From the NCBI GenBank assembly GCA_963930645.1, contig OZ005662.1:101540436-101604435 (forward strand): 64,000 bases of DNA, read 5' to 3'. Below, piece after piece: positions 34,300-44,853 of the stretch. A program made the translations under genes and the position numbers. Each line of letters starts with the position of its first letter. Within the stretch, counting starts at the first letter, position 1. The stretch comes from Salticus scenicus (Eukaryota; Arthropoda; Arachnida; Araneae; Salticidae). The notes beneath the pieces were generated by a model. It was given only the letters and a program-made list of their open reading frames with translations, was not told where the DNA came from and made no database searches.

Positions 34300-34401
34300 C
34301 GGCTGATTGGAGACCGGATGTTAAAACCGCAGACGATTTTAAAGAACTTAAAAAAAATAAATGGGTTTTTCTTTCTTTGGTATTTTATTTATTTACTGAT
34401 T
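33976..34401. other. Spacer with poly-T
   Basis: A 33-base T-run lies at 34267-34299. No gene is seen. Confidence 0.4.
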
Positions 34402-34409
34402 ACTTGGTG

Positions 34410-34830
34410 CAGTGATGCCAGATTGGGGATTTTGTCTACATTTTGGGGATTTTTGAGGCTTCTGGGGACAATTTTGGGGACCAAATGTTTGTGGGGACTT
34501 TTTTGGGGAATTCTAAAAATTTTTGGGAACAAATCTGAGGAGATCAACTTTCTGTCAATATTGGCAACGTAATGATTTATCCCTACGACCAGGGATTTTC
34601 AATAGCTTTATTGTTATTTGGGGATTTTTTTCAAAAATTGCTTTCATTTGGGGAAAAATCTGAGCTTGAATCCACTTAAATCTGCTTGATATATATATAT
34701 TTTCCCTTTTTAGTAGAAATCAAGTTGGGGATTTTTTCGGAAAAAAAAAAAAAAAAAAAAAAAAAAAACTGATTTGGGGAAATTTGAAGACCAGTTTGGG
34801 GAAATAATTTTCGACCATCTGGCATCACTG
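34410..34830. mobile_element. hAT MITE, intact reference copy (421 bp)
   Basis: Ends CAGTGATGCCAGATTGGGG and, reversed, CAGTGATGCCAGATGGTCG are flanked by identical 8-bp duplications acttggtg (34402-34409, 34831-34838). The interior is rich in ttggggattttt words. It is non-coding and is the same family as the split copy at 28646-33967. Confidence 0.9.
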
Positions 34831-34838
34831 ACTTGGTG

Positions 34839-35387
34839 AAAGCAGGGGAAAGAGTCACATGCTATAATGCTGGAAATAAAACGAAATTACAGATTAATGA
34901 AAAAAAAAAAAAAAAAAATTAAGCGAATTAAACTAAAATATATTAGATTCTTTAGAATAGGAAATATAATGAGTGCTTGCACTTTAAATGAATAAAATGT
35001 AATTTAGATGATTATTATTATTATTTATTATTATTATTTTAAAAAGGGATATGTGATGTTTTCCACATCACACTCCTTGGTAGCTCGGACATTTCTCGCC
35101 AAAGTCTTTTTTTAAGTGATTGCGATAGTGATTTTAATTTATCTCCAAAAAAAAGCAACAAAAATTTGAAAATCGACAAAGGGGTCCTAAGCCAAAGTTG
35201 TACAGAAGAAATTACGAAATAAATGTAGTAACTGATGCTAATGAACGCATGCCTTTATATGAACGAATAGACTAAAATGAATTTCTGTCACCTTAATTAA
35301 ATTTTTTTCTGTGTTGATTGGAATTTTGTATTTATTACTTAAAAAATAATAATAATAAAAAAAAAATAAATAAATAAATAGGTTTCG

Positions 35388-35429
<42 letters not shown>

Positions 35430-36011
35430 AATACTTGTATACATTTTTATTTCTTTCAATTTTTCTAATACATCATTTTTCTGAATATAATTTATTTCTG
35501 ATTCTTAAAATTTTTTCAGAAAACTTTATGAATCCTAAACAAGCAACATACATTTTTTTTCCCTTTTAATGTAAAATGTGTGACATACTTTTTCTTTTTC
35601 TTTTCTTTTTTTTTTCTAAGTGCATAGCAAAGAGAAAATTTCTGCTAGAATAAATTTTTTCGCTGCATTAAACTTTTGAATTATAAATGATCGATTTTTA
35701 CAAGTAGAAATTGCTCAAGTTTTCAACATTCGAAAAAAAAAAAAAAAAAAAAAAAAAACTTTTCATACACCACATTAAAAACTCATTTTCTTTATGTAAA
35801 TAAATAAGAGGGAAAGAAAGAAAAAAAAAAGAAAAAGATAAGTACATATAAACTGACAGTCACGCGTAAAAATATTTGCCAATATTCACTCTACAGATCT
35901 AAAAAAATATTTAGTAGTCGTTGTAAAAATGTTTAAAGAATACGTGTAATGTGCATTTTTTTCGCACACAATTTCAACAACTATATTAAAACATTATTTT
36001 TTATTACTTCT
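34839..36011. other. AT-rich spacer with microsatellites
   Basis: (ATT)n at 35011-35040 and 35390-35428, an (AATA)n-like tract at 35360-35380 and an A-run at 35732-35757. No gene is seen. Confidence 0.5.
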
Positions 36012-36980
36012 TATTTTCTCTTACCTATAGGGTCGGGAAAGTATTGTTTTAGGGTTAAATTTTCGAACGAGAGTTTTTATTATATTCGTATGTTCTGAGG
36101 TCCCCTGAATACGAAAATCGTTTTTTAGCGAATTGTCTGTGTGCCTGTCTATCTGTCTGTCTGTGAATCTGCCTGCCTGTTATCAGCATATCTCAAGAAC
36201 AAATAGTTGCAGAAATTCCAAACTCGGTATTCTAAATGTGTATCATATAGGGATGCTACAGTAAACTTTTCGTTGAGATGAAGCAAATGGTTCGTGTACT
36301 GGGACACTCAAAAATATTCTAATACATTACGTCTATATTGCAGGTAAGTAGAGTTTAACATCTATAGACTGCACTAAACCAAATGAAACGAATATATATT
36401 TTTGTAAAAGAGATAGTCAACTGTGAAAAAATTGTTGTGTATGTAGGAGCCTCGCCTCCCCCCGGGGGGAAATTTTCATGATGGGTATCTTTTAAAAGAG
36501 CTCGCCAATACCTTTAAAACGAATGGTTGAACCATCGATCTGCGATAATTTTTAATAAAGTTATCGATTTTTTTCATCTTTAACAAAAAAAAAAAAAAAA
36601 AAAAAATGTAATATTGAGAATAAATTCAACTTTTTTTTTATATATATATTTAGTGTTATACTTCTTCTCTAATATGGAAATCGTCTGCATTATCATAAAA
36701 TATAATTTTTTAAATAATAATTTTTATAAATAATTTCTTAAAAACAGAATTATTTTTTAATAACCGAATTAAATTCTATATAAATGTAGGTGCATTAATG
36801 AAACGGGGAGCCCCCCTCACACAGAACTAATTATCGTATAAAACTCTGCCGAAGCCTAATTTGAATTGTTTAACACAGGTTTACATAACAGTACTCGTTA
36901 TCTTACCTCTTAATCTGCAACCTGTATTTATAGTATTAAATTTCAGGGTAAGGGAAAGTCGTGTGAGTGACACACCAGAT
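36012..36980 (+). mobile_element. HINE family A, full-length copy
   Basis: The 5' end attttctcttacc...GGGAAAGTATTG is followed by the GTCT tract (36141-36175), 'catatctcaagaacaaat', the shared 'gggacactcaaaaatattc' box, the GC-rich block (36440-36475), an A-run (36583-36606), the third arm GGGTAAGGGAAAGT (36946-36959) and the hairpin GTGTG-AGTGA-CACAC, ending CCAGATT. It is the opposite strand from 838-1823 and is almost collinear with it. Confidence 0.8.
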
Positions 36981-37298
36981 TATTTCTTTCGAATTCGTGA
37001 AAAAAAAAAAAAAAAAAAAACTGGATTTGTAATTAACTGTACGTAAGTTTTTTGGCAGTTTTCTACGTTTTAAAAGGTCCTAAATGTTTAAATGGTTCAA
37101 AGGTCACAGAAAAAAAAATAATAATAAAAATAAAATATTTTATTGAAAAAGATATTGACCGCAGCACCATGTTGGTTTTACTGAAATGCGTAGAAATACA
37201 TGAGAATTTTTAACTAACAAAATATTTATTGCCAAATTAGGTTAATTTTTCTCTATAAGGTGACGTTTCAAGTAAAACAAAATATTTTTTACAGTGGC

Positions 37299-37720
37299 CA
37301 GGGTCTGATTATCCAAAAGGCTCAGCAAGCACGAGATTCCCCTCTAAAATTTAAAAGGGGGCCCCATAAGAATTAAAAACATGGTCTTGAATTTTTGTTT
37401 CATATTTTCACACTGAGATTGAATTTTTTCTAAGAAAGGTTACATAAAACAAGACAAAACACTCACTATTTCGGGAAAAATCTAAAATTTAACCTCAAAA
37501 ATCTAAATGTTTTTAATTAAAAAGTTGTATGATTTTAATGTTCTGTGTAGAAACCACCCAGATGTATGAAAAATAATAATAATAATAAACACACACTATT
37601 TTTTGGTTTATAGCATTTTTATATTGCAATATGTAACAGGAAAACAAGATTTTCCGAAATGAAAGGGGCCCCCGAAATGATGCTGAGCTTCCCCTAGCTT
37701 CAAAGCTTAATCGGGCCCTG
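37299..37720. mobile_element. hAT-type MITE (422 bp)
   Basis: Ends CAGGGTCTGATTA and, reversed, CAGGGCCCGATTAAG are flanked by acagtggc and acagaggc, an 8-bp duplication with one mismatch. It is non-coding. Confidence 0.7.
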
Positions 37721-38171
37721 ACAGAGGCGCAGTATAATTATCAAAGACACTTGAACTATAAATGTTCAATTTAACAGATGTCTTTCATGGGAATGGCTGT
37801 CCCACGTTTCATATTGGGAATTATCATAGTAAAGTTTACCTAACAATGCCATATCTCTTAACAATGTACATCATGATTTTCTTTTTATAATAATTAATAT
37901 TAATAATAATCAATAAATTTTTAATTTAAATATTCATTAACATCTAAAATCATATGCAAAAATGTAAAATCAGATTAATCCGTATTCAAAATATGGCATC
38001 GTTTGAGAAGGCAGATCTGTGTAAAATGTGACAGGATACTATGAATGCAGCGGCATTCGTTGGTGAAAATGTAAGTAATATTTTATTCTTAAAAAAAAAA
38101 AAAAAAAAAAAAAAAATCCAAGCTTTTTGTTAATTTCACTGGAAATCGCATAGTGCTACGATCAATATTTT

Positions 38172-38745
38172 TTGAATAAAATACGTTTATATATACAGAA
38201 ATATATTACTTTTATATATACAGATTTAAAATATAACAGATCCTCCACAGCTTTTTCACGTACTTATAATACTAATCCCATCGAACCTGATTTTGAAAAT
38301 GCCAGTACTGACAATAGAAACCCAGCTCTACTCTATGAATCTTTTGAAATTATTAAAAGGAAATCTGAAATTTGTAATGATTCATTATCCATAACCCCCC
38401 CCCTCAATTTGGCTTCATTTCTTAAACTTAAAATAATTTATGGTAACCCTTCTATTGTTTGCTCTGGCAACCCCGCAGTATGATACTTTAGCTCCGTTTT
38501 TATTTAAGTGTTTTATTATTCTTGTAATGGTCATGATTAAGATCTATTTAAATGTTTTTAGCTCATTTTTTAAATGTATATAGTGTATTTTTATAGTTTA
38601 TGTAATCACCTATTAATTTCTTTGAGAATTGTATTTATTGTAACATAGAATGTCTTAAATTATCTATGTTTATAGTTTTTAAACATCATTTTCCCCTGAA
38701 GATGGTTAAAGCTGTGTTTTAACCGAAACGTCGGAATAAAGTTTT
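38172..38745 (+). mobile_element. Penelope-like element, C-terminal end with hammerhead 3
   Basis: The frame to 38483 gives DLKYNRSSTAFSRTYNTNPI, then NPALLYESFEIIKRKSEICN and a stop. The ESFEIIKRK pattern is what Penelope-like proteins show after the GIY-YIG domain. About 210 bp downstream is a hammerhead-like core. The nuclease motif itself is missing, so the family call leans on both features together. Confidence 0.5.
38696..38729 (+). ncRNA. Hammerhead-ribozyme-like core 3
   Basis: CTGAAGA, then a stem II with arms GGTTAAA and TTTAACC, then GAAAC followed by GTC. The CUGANGA consensus allows A at the variable position. Stem II is 7 bp without mismatch. Stems I and III were not modelled. 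Confidence 0.6.
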
Positions 38746-38830
38746 TTTAAATTATGTGATATGCTGGAAGTATATTTTATTACTATTTCATAAAATACTT
38801 TTACTTTAACTGTGACTTTTTAATCACTCG

Positions 38831-39387
38831 GTATTTTGAATGGATTGGTGTCTGTTTGTATGTGTGTGTGTTAAAAAATTCACAGCAGTTTTAGATCAAA
38901 AACTAATATACCGATCTTCATAAAACTTTATTTTACCACATTTTTATTAACTTGCTTTCTTATTTGTTTGACCAATACAAATCTTGCAATCGGTTTTTAA
39001 CTAACTTCCCGACTAGCTAGACATTTGAAACTTTAAGAATAGCTCAGAACACGATGACAGTGTGTACTTTTAATACCATTTTATTCAATCAATAAATGTC
39101 TGAAAATTTCTTACAATTGCTCTCTTTATTACGCATTTGATCATTTTCTTTCAAGTTAATAGGATAAAAAAAATAAATAAATAAATAAAAATAAATAAAT
39201 AATAGGCATTTATTAATACATAGAATTGTCAAGTTTATATGAGTCAACAGAATATTTAAAAACGTGGTGTATAAAAAGTTCTTATTATCTTGAAATTATT
39301 TAGTTGTAAATTGACCACACTAGTAAAAATGAAATGTTTAAAAATGAGCAATTGGACACATACATTTATGAAATATTGAAAGTGTTT
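38831..39387. other. AT-rich spacer
   Basis: An (ATAA)n tract lies at about 39169-39203. No gene is seen. Confidence 0.4.
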
Positions 39388-40110
39388 ACAATTTAATAAA
39401 TGTGAACTTCTTAATTATTTCCAAATACGCAAAACTAAAAAAAAAAGTTCTTTAATAGAATATCCACAAATTTAAACTGAAAAAGTTCAAGCACAAAATT
39501 TGTTCCTTCAGATCTCCAAAACTGATTTTCGTGGCTATTTCATATTGGTTTGTGGAAGGATACATGAAAGAGAATCTGTGTTTGGGATATTGGGATTCAC
39601 GGTGGTCGATGTCAGTTATTGAGTATAATAATATACTCAATAAGAAAATACAGGTGATTTTAATTTCTGTATATTTGCTTCGGCGCTATTTCGAGTAGGT
39701 GATAAACTCAAATATGACATCATTTTACTCATTTTTGCTCTTTTATTACAATTTAATAACTGTTCACTTCTTAATTATTTACAAATATGCTAAACTAAGA
39801 AAAGTTCTATCATAGAATATCTACAAATTTAAGCAGAAAAAGCTCAAACATAAAATGTATTCCGATGTTTCAGATCTCCAGAACTGTATATCTTGGAGAA
39901 TATCATATTCGTTTGCGGAAAGATACATCAAAGAGAATCTCTGTTTGAGATATTGGGATTTACGGTGGTCGGTGCCATTTATTGAGTATGTTAATATACT
40001 CAATAACAAATACAGGGGATTTTTAAATTTGAGTATATTTGCTTCGGAACTATTTTGAGTAGGTGAGAAACTCAAATATGACATCATTTTACTCATTTTT
40101 GAGCATTTTT
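39388..40110. repeat. Dispersed repeat R7, two tandem copies (360-bp period)
   Basis: Copies starting acaatttaataa at 39388 and 39748 share cttcttaattattt, gaatat(c/t)(c/t)acaaattt, gagaatctgtgtttg, attgagtat...atatactcaata and a closing gacatcattttactcattttt. A third copy at 43440-44610 carries the SINE. No element ends were recognised, and it is non-coding. Confidence 0.7.
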
Positions 40111-40480
40111 GTTCGCTTCTTTTATTTTTTTTAGAGAAGAGTTCTCATTACGTGAAATTTGAAATTCACTGTTTTTATATTGTAATTTTAGATATGCTAA
40201 ATAACTGATTGTCGTTGACATCTATTAAAAAAAAATTACTATATAAAAATTTTAGCATCTAAATTTCACTTTGTGGGAATACTGAACTTGTCATTAGATT
40301 GTATATCATAATGAATGAACATGTTAAGTAAACATTTACTAAACTTGAGAAAACAAAAAGTAAAGAAGTAATAAAATAGCTAAAAACCACACACATTGAG
40401 AAAAAAAATCCTGTGAAAGATATCTAGATAATAATAACAGGAGACTTGGCGTTGGAATATTAAAACCCGAATAAACTACT
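40111..40480. other. AT-rich spacer, nothing recognised
   Basis: Homopolymers and AT-rich sequence only. Confidence 0.4.
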
Positions 40481-40523
40481 ACGTCAGAAATGCCAAAGAA
40501 ATATATTTGAGATACATACAGCT

Positions 40524-40554
40524 GTTTCGGTAGCCTTAAGCGTACCGTCTTCAG
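40524..40554 (-). ncRNA. Hammerhead-ribozyme-like core 4
   Basis: The minus strand reads CTGAAGA, then stem II arms GGTA and TACC around a 10-base loop, then GAAAC. It is the same arrangement as cores 1 and 3 with a shorter stem. It lies 3' of a Penelope-like coding remnant. Confidence 0.5.
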
Positions 40555-40781
40555 TGCAAAAAGAATTCTGAATCTGAAGAAGTGCTCGTATATATAGGAG
40601 AGGAACCGTATTTAGTTCAACCAATAGGATTATGGGAAAGGTGGCGAGAGTGGCCAATAGGAATTTAGGAATGTTAGCTGTGTAAACAGTAGAAAAATTA
40701 AGAAAAAGTGGACTGAATGTAAAATTAAAATTTCCAACAATCAGACGAATAGGGAACAGCGAAATCACAATTTACAAGGTT

Positions 40782-40946
40782 TTAAAATTTTTTATAAATA
40801 TGAAAAGCTTGAAAGAAATCGAGTTCATGAATGGATTTAGGTCTGCAAATTATTTTAGCTGAATTAAATTTAAAATTATGATTTTCCTCCCAGCAATGTT
40901 TAGAAATAGCCGATTTATTGGTTTCTTGTTTGCGGACGTAATTCAT
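40782..40946 (-). pseudogene. Penelope-like endonuclease C-terminal fragment (54 aa)
   Basis: The minus strand reads MNYVRKQETNKSAISKHC, then WEENHNFKFNSAKIICRPK and LDFFQAFHIYKKF, and stops. The KSAISKHCWEENHNF pattern (Ala-x-x-x-His-x-x-x-x-x-His) followed by 'AKII' and an aromatic-rich end is the downstream half of the GIY-YIG domain in Penelope-like elements. The GIY-YIG motif itself is missing, and a stop lies just upstream of the ATG. Confidence 0.6.
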
Positions 40947-40949
40947 ACG

Positions 40950-41291
40950 TCATTCATATATTATCGTGATCAAATTTATTTAAAAATCTCTGCAAATAAA
41001 TATGAACCGATGAGGTGAGTTTCAGTAACTATAATCTTGATTTATCACAAAATTCTACGAAATCAAGCGAGAATATCTCGTAGTACAAAGGATCCATAAT
41101 ATTCATAATATTTATAATGTTGTTTTGCTATCTAGAAAAGTATACACTAGAAATTCTCGATCATTTTGTCGATCTAGATTATTTGTTTATATTTTATATG
41201 CATAACTCGGAAATCTATGTTTCTAGTTTAAAAATTTATCAAATAACTACTTATTCGTTCTAGATGAAGGCGGTATATTTTTTTCTCAGTG
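40950..41291 (-). mobile_element. Truncated relative of the 12897-13364 element
   Basis: The clean outer end at 41291 (minus strand CACTGAGAAAAAAATATACC) and inner blocks (cattctagaac-like, gatttccgag, gatcgagaatttct, tttgcagagatttttaaat) match the other copy in order. The other end is lost at the Penelope-like fragment. Confidence 0.5.
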
Positions 41292-41870
41292 CACTTACAA
41301 TATCCTTTGTCGATATTGTATTATTAGAGCACTTTAAAGTACCAATAAATAATTAATATTTAACTCTTTCCAGGCCGGTGGAATTATATACAACCTAATT
41401 TAAATTCCCAAATGCAAAATCTCATCTCTGAATTTTTCAAATTTTCTTTAGTAATACAGAGATAAAACTTCATTTCTTCCACTTCTTTTTTTACTTTCTT
41501 CTACATTTTTTACTTTCTTCTTCCAAAGCATTGTGTTTGCGAAAAAGTTATTCTCGTGAAAAAAGATTTTTTTTTTTTTAGGTTAAAATTTTTGTCGACA
41601 GAGGGCGCTGAGTAATATGCAAATCCTATAAATCGCACGATTTCACTGTTAACCTAGCTAATTTCCTGTTTTGCCTCCTACTTACAAGTTCGTGAAGTTT
41701 TAATTGCGATGTTGATTTAGTGAATAAAGCGTTATTGTTGAAGATGTTTATTCGCAGGTAAGATCCGCCTACTTTAGCCGTATTTAGCAGTGTTGTAACT
41801 ATTTCGCAATCTATAATATGTGGTGATGGTGGACATATAGAATAGGATATATGTCTATAAACATTTGCAT
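41292..41870. other. Non-repeat stretch with possible exon-like features
   Basis: It contains an octamer-like atgcaaat (41617-41624) close to tataaat, and further on aagatgtttattcgcaggtaag (about 41740-41762), which resembles a short first exon with a splice donor. No protein can be assigned. It is the best candidate for host unique sequence in this area, but the evidence is weak. Confidence 0.2.
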
Positions 41871-41875
41871 ATTAA

Positions 41876-42270
41876 CACGTTGAGCGCCACACAAATTCTT
41901 CTAATCTATTAAAATTCCATAGTAATTCCTCCTGTAATAAACAAAAATTAAGTAAATTTTTAATAAATTTTCAATCATTAAATGTAATATTTTTAGTTTT
42001 ATATCCTATTTTTTATACGCCAGCGCCACCGGTGGTTGACGCGGCTTTATATCACATTTGACACTGTGAGTCACCGATGGCTGACAGGGCACTCAACATT
42101 TTAATTTTTTATTGTTACTGCTTTTATTTTCGGGGTAAAACTTTCACTGAAATATTTGAAGTATAACATGTTCTGCACACTCCTAAAGTTTCAAGATGAT
42201 TCCTTCAGTACTTAAGAGATATTTGACAAAATGTCTAGAATCTAGAATGGTTAACATGGCGCTCAACGTG
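41876..42270. mobile_element. piggyBac-type MITE (395 bp), TTAA target
   Basis: TTAA (41872-41875, 42271-42274) flanks 14-bp inverted ends CACGTTGAGCGCCA, perfect on both sides. Inside, gccaccggtggttgac and caccgatggctgac are a related pair. It is non-coding. The terminal repeat differs from that of the 17683-20674 piggyBac, so it needed another transposase. Confidence 0.8.
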
Positions 42271-42274
42271 TTAA

Positions 42275-43430
42275 TAGTATAGTTTTTTACGGAAATGTGT
42301 GAATCGCTCACGTACAGTGCCCACTATTGGTGATAATTTTAACTAATATTTTTCACTTTACAAAAAAAAAAAAAAAAAAAACTTTATAACAATATTTTTT
42401 TCCACAAACCGCAATGCAAATTCAAGCATATTTTAGTTGATGATAGGAATTTTAGAATAATTTATATGATATATATCTTTCGTTTGGAAACCTTCATGAG
42501 AAGAACCTATACAGCTTATATAACATGATATTTGAATTTAAATAAAGTGAAACGATAAATGTACGTGAACAAAAACCATCTGATAACAAAAGGTTTTCAA
42601 ATTTTTGTTTAACTTCGCAAAGGCGATTCGCAACGCTTGCACCTTATTTTATTTTATTTTATTTTTTTGAAAGATGTAAATTTTTCATAAATTTAAATGA
42701 TTTATTTATGAAAATTTTTAACAATTCTATTTCTTTTCGCTTTCTTATTTGTTTTTGTATGTATTATACATATTTTAAAACATTTTTTCAATGGTTCTTT
42801 CTAAGTCCATATATATATTTATATTACATAACAATATTGAGAAGATTAGCTATTTTTTAAGAGGCTTCCATATGGGAAAATACCTATAATAATGCATGTG
42901 AAACACAAAAACTCTTACTGAATATTTTTTCTTGCAATAATATAATTATACAAAGATAATACTCAAAGATGAATAGATGTTAGTAAAATAATAACTTTTA
43001 AAATGTATACTTAGTATGAATTTCGTATTAAAAAAAAATGATTTAAAATGTTTCATTACTTTTAATATCTTCAAATTTATTCAACTGTACAATACATCCC
43101 TTTATCCATAAAGTTGATTCATTCAAATACAGAACAATGAGCCATTATATTTTCTAAAATAGTTTTATTTGCTGCATTGACTTTCGATTCCTTACACTTT
43201 TAAACGTTGCTGAATGAAACTGTATAGATACAGAATAAGCACAATATGGTAAAGAATGACATTAATATGAAATCAAAACTTTACATCCTTCATACGAAAC
43301 TGGAAGTTAATAAAAGAAAATGTTAATCACGTGGTAGATTCGAGAATAAAATTTTAGTTAAACGAGTTTCACATAAATCTTGAGTCAAATTCAAACAGCC
43401 GTAGATAGTAATTGATTGATGAGTAATTTT
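42275..43430. other. AT-rich spacer, nothing recognised
   Basis: Contains an A-run at 42361-42381. No open frame of note. Confidence 0.4.
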
Positions 43431-43515
43431 GTTTCAAAAAGGAAAACATGGTTAACTCATTTATGAAATATTGCATGTTTCCAAATTAATATCGGGCCGC
43501 AGTAGCGCAGTCGGT

Positions 43516-43936
43516 TGGCTGGTTGGTTGAATGCTTTTTTATGGCGCAAGGCCATCAGTAGGACATGCTGCGCCACACAAACAGGTAAAAGAATAAAAAG
43601 TAGCTTCTATCCAGAATGTCATTAAAAAATCACAGTAGAAAAAAGAACCAAAACTACATACAAGATAAAATCAAATAATACTAAAAACAGTGTATACAAT
43701 AAAAGACAGATGTGAAATAGGATGAACATTGTAAACAATAAAATCAGATGTCAAAGTAAAAACCAACCTCCTTCAAAAAGTTTGTCAAGTGATAATGAGG
43801 ATTTGCACCTAAAAGGCTCATCATATTGGGTGAAGATGAATTAAAATAATGTCTATACAAATGACGAAGACAAGGACAGTCAGTGAGCAAATGGCGAAGT
43901 GTAAGCACACAGAAATGACATTTCGGACAGTCAGGT
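43516..43936 (-). mobile_element. 5'-truncated LINE (I/Nimb-type) inside the SINE
   Basis: The minus strand carries the end of the LINE protein, then a 3' region ending with a small stem (ggcgcagcatg...ccttgcgccataaaa) and an imperfect (CCAA)n tail at 43516-43530. The target duplication is the SINE A-box sequence gtagcgcagtcggt / gtagcccagtcggt (14 bp, one mismatch; 43502-43515 and 43937-43950). Confidence 0.8.
43744..43936 (-). pseudogene. LINE ORF2 C-terminal end
   Basis: The minus strand reads PDCPKCHFCVLTLRHLLTDC, then PCLRHLYRHYF and NFLKEVGFYFDI before a stop. The Cys-x2-Cys ... His-x4-Cys cluster after the RNase H region and the ending with FLKEVGFY are typical of I/Nimb-type non-LTR retrotransposons in arthropods. 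The longer frame that runs on into the SINE (residues resembling RGRRSTDWAT) is a chance fusion across the insertion junction. Only about 63 residues of LINE remain. Confidence 0.7.
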
Positions 43937-44610
43937 GTAGCCCAGTCGGTAGAGCGCCGGCCTCGTAATTGGAAGATTGCGGGTTTGGTACTCGAGCCGG
44001 CCAAAGACCGTCGCGTACACTAATGGTGGCTGGTGCACGTAAAATCTGTCGTGGCCGCAATGTCCTTCATGTTCCCATCAAAAATTTTACCTCTGCGGGT
44101 CACCGAAGCGGGAGAGACATCCCTTCCTTGGAGGATCAAAATTGTGAGGGCATGTCTCCGGACCACCTCTAGGGGTGTGTTCCAGACCGTCGCCAATTGC
44201 TCATCTGCGCAGCATTAGTGCGACGTAAAACCCAACCAACCAACCAACCAAATTAATATCTGTTCATTTCATAATTTATTATAAATATGCGAAACTAAAA
44301 TAAAACTTCCTAAATAGAATTTCTACAAACTTAAATAGAAAGAGTTCATTCACAAAATTTATTCCCTCAAATCATCAGATCTATATTTCGTGGCAGTTTC
44401 ATACTGGTTTGCGGAAGAATACGTCAGTGAGAATCTGTGTTTGGGATTTTGGGGTTTATGATGATCGATGTCAATTTTTGAGCATGTTAGAATACTCAAT
44501 AATAAGTACATGGGATTTTAAAATTTTAATATATTTGCTTCGGAGCTATTTTGAGTATGTGACATACTCAAATTTAACTCAATTTTATTCATTTTTGAGT
44601 ATTTTACTTC

Positions 44611-44816
44611 CTTTATTTTTTTCGATTTATTTTACACTTCTGTTACACTTTTTAATGTTTGGTTGTCTGTACTTTGTCTAAGTTATATCTGCTATTTAAA
44701 AACATTTTAGAAAAATGTTAGCTGAATGTTTTAACAAAAAAAACACCGAATATATATATATATATATATATTTATTTATTACAAGGTGTCGAAAAAATTT
44801 GAATAAAAAACAGTTC

Positions 44817-44853
<37 letters not shown>

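Larger units (their letters stand above)
37090..38830. mobile_element. Tc/mariner-like element with GTGATTCAAAAGTCAC ends, older copy
   Basis: The left end ggttcaaaggtcacag and right end (reversed) CCGAGTGATTAAAAAGTCACAG next to TA match the ends of 61160-62955 with substitutions. Inner words (ttgaccgcagcacc, ataaaatattttatt) also match. The interior carries a hAT MITE (37299-37720) and a Penelope-like end (38172-38745). No transposase remains. Confidence 0.55.
40500..40950 (-). mobile_element. Penelope-like element, 3' end with hammerhead 4
   Basis: The minus-strand coding remnant (40782-40946) is followed by about 230 bp of spacer and a hammerhead-like core at 40524-40554. The upstream part is missing; at about 40950 the sequence passes into a TA-type element (relative of 12897-13364). 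Confidence 0.65.
43494..44247 (+). mobile_element. tRNA-derived SINE, copy 2, split by a LINE end
   Basis: Head at 43494-43515, remainder at 43937-44247, same family as 29698-30002 (B box gggtttggtactcg, same body) but with a (CCAA)n tail instead of (CATC)n. Perfect 13-bp target duplications ccaaattaatatc flank it (43481-43493, 44248-44260). A minus-strand LINE fragment is inserted into the A box. Confidence 0.9.
43440..44610. repeat. Dispersed repeat R7, third copy, carrying the SINE
   Basis: Flanks 43440-43493 and 44261-44610 match 39340-39740 in order (tcatttatgaaatattg, then ctaaatagaatttctacaa, gagaatctgtgtttggga, gagcatgttagaatactcaa). The SINE interrupts it at ccaaattaatatc. Confidence 0.65.

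Noticed and set aside
40484..40768. 94-codon minus-strand frame (MISLFPIRLIVGNFNF...)
   Set aside because: It overlaps the non-coding end and hammerhead-like core of a Penelope-like element; it is composed of hydrophobic AT-rich codons and has no motif.
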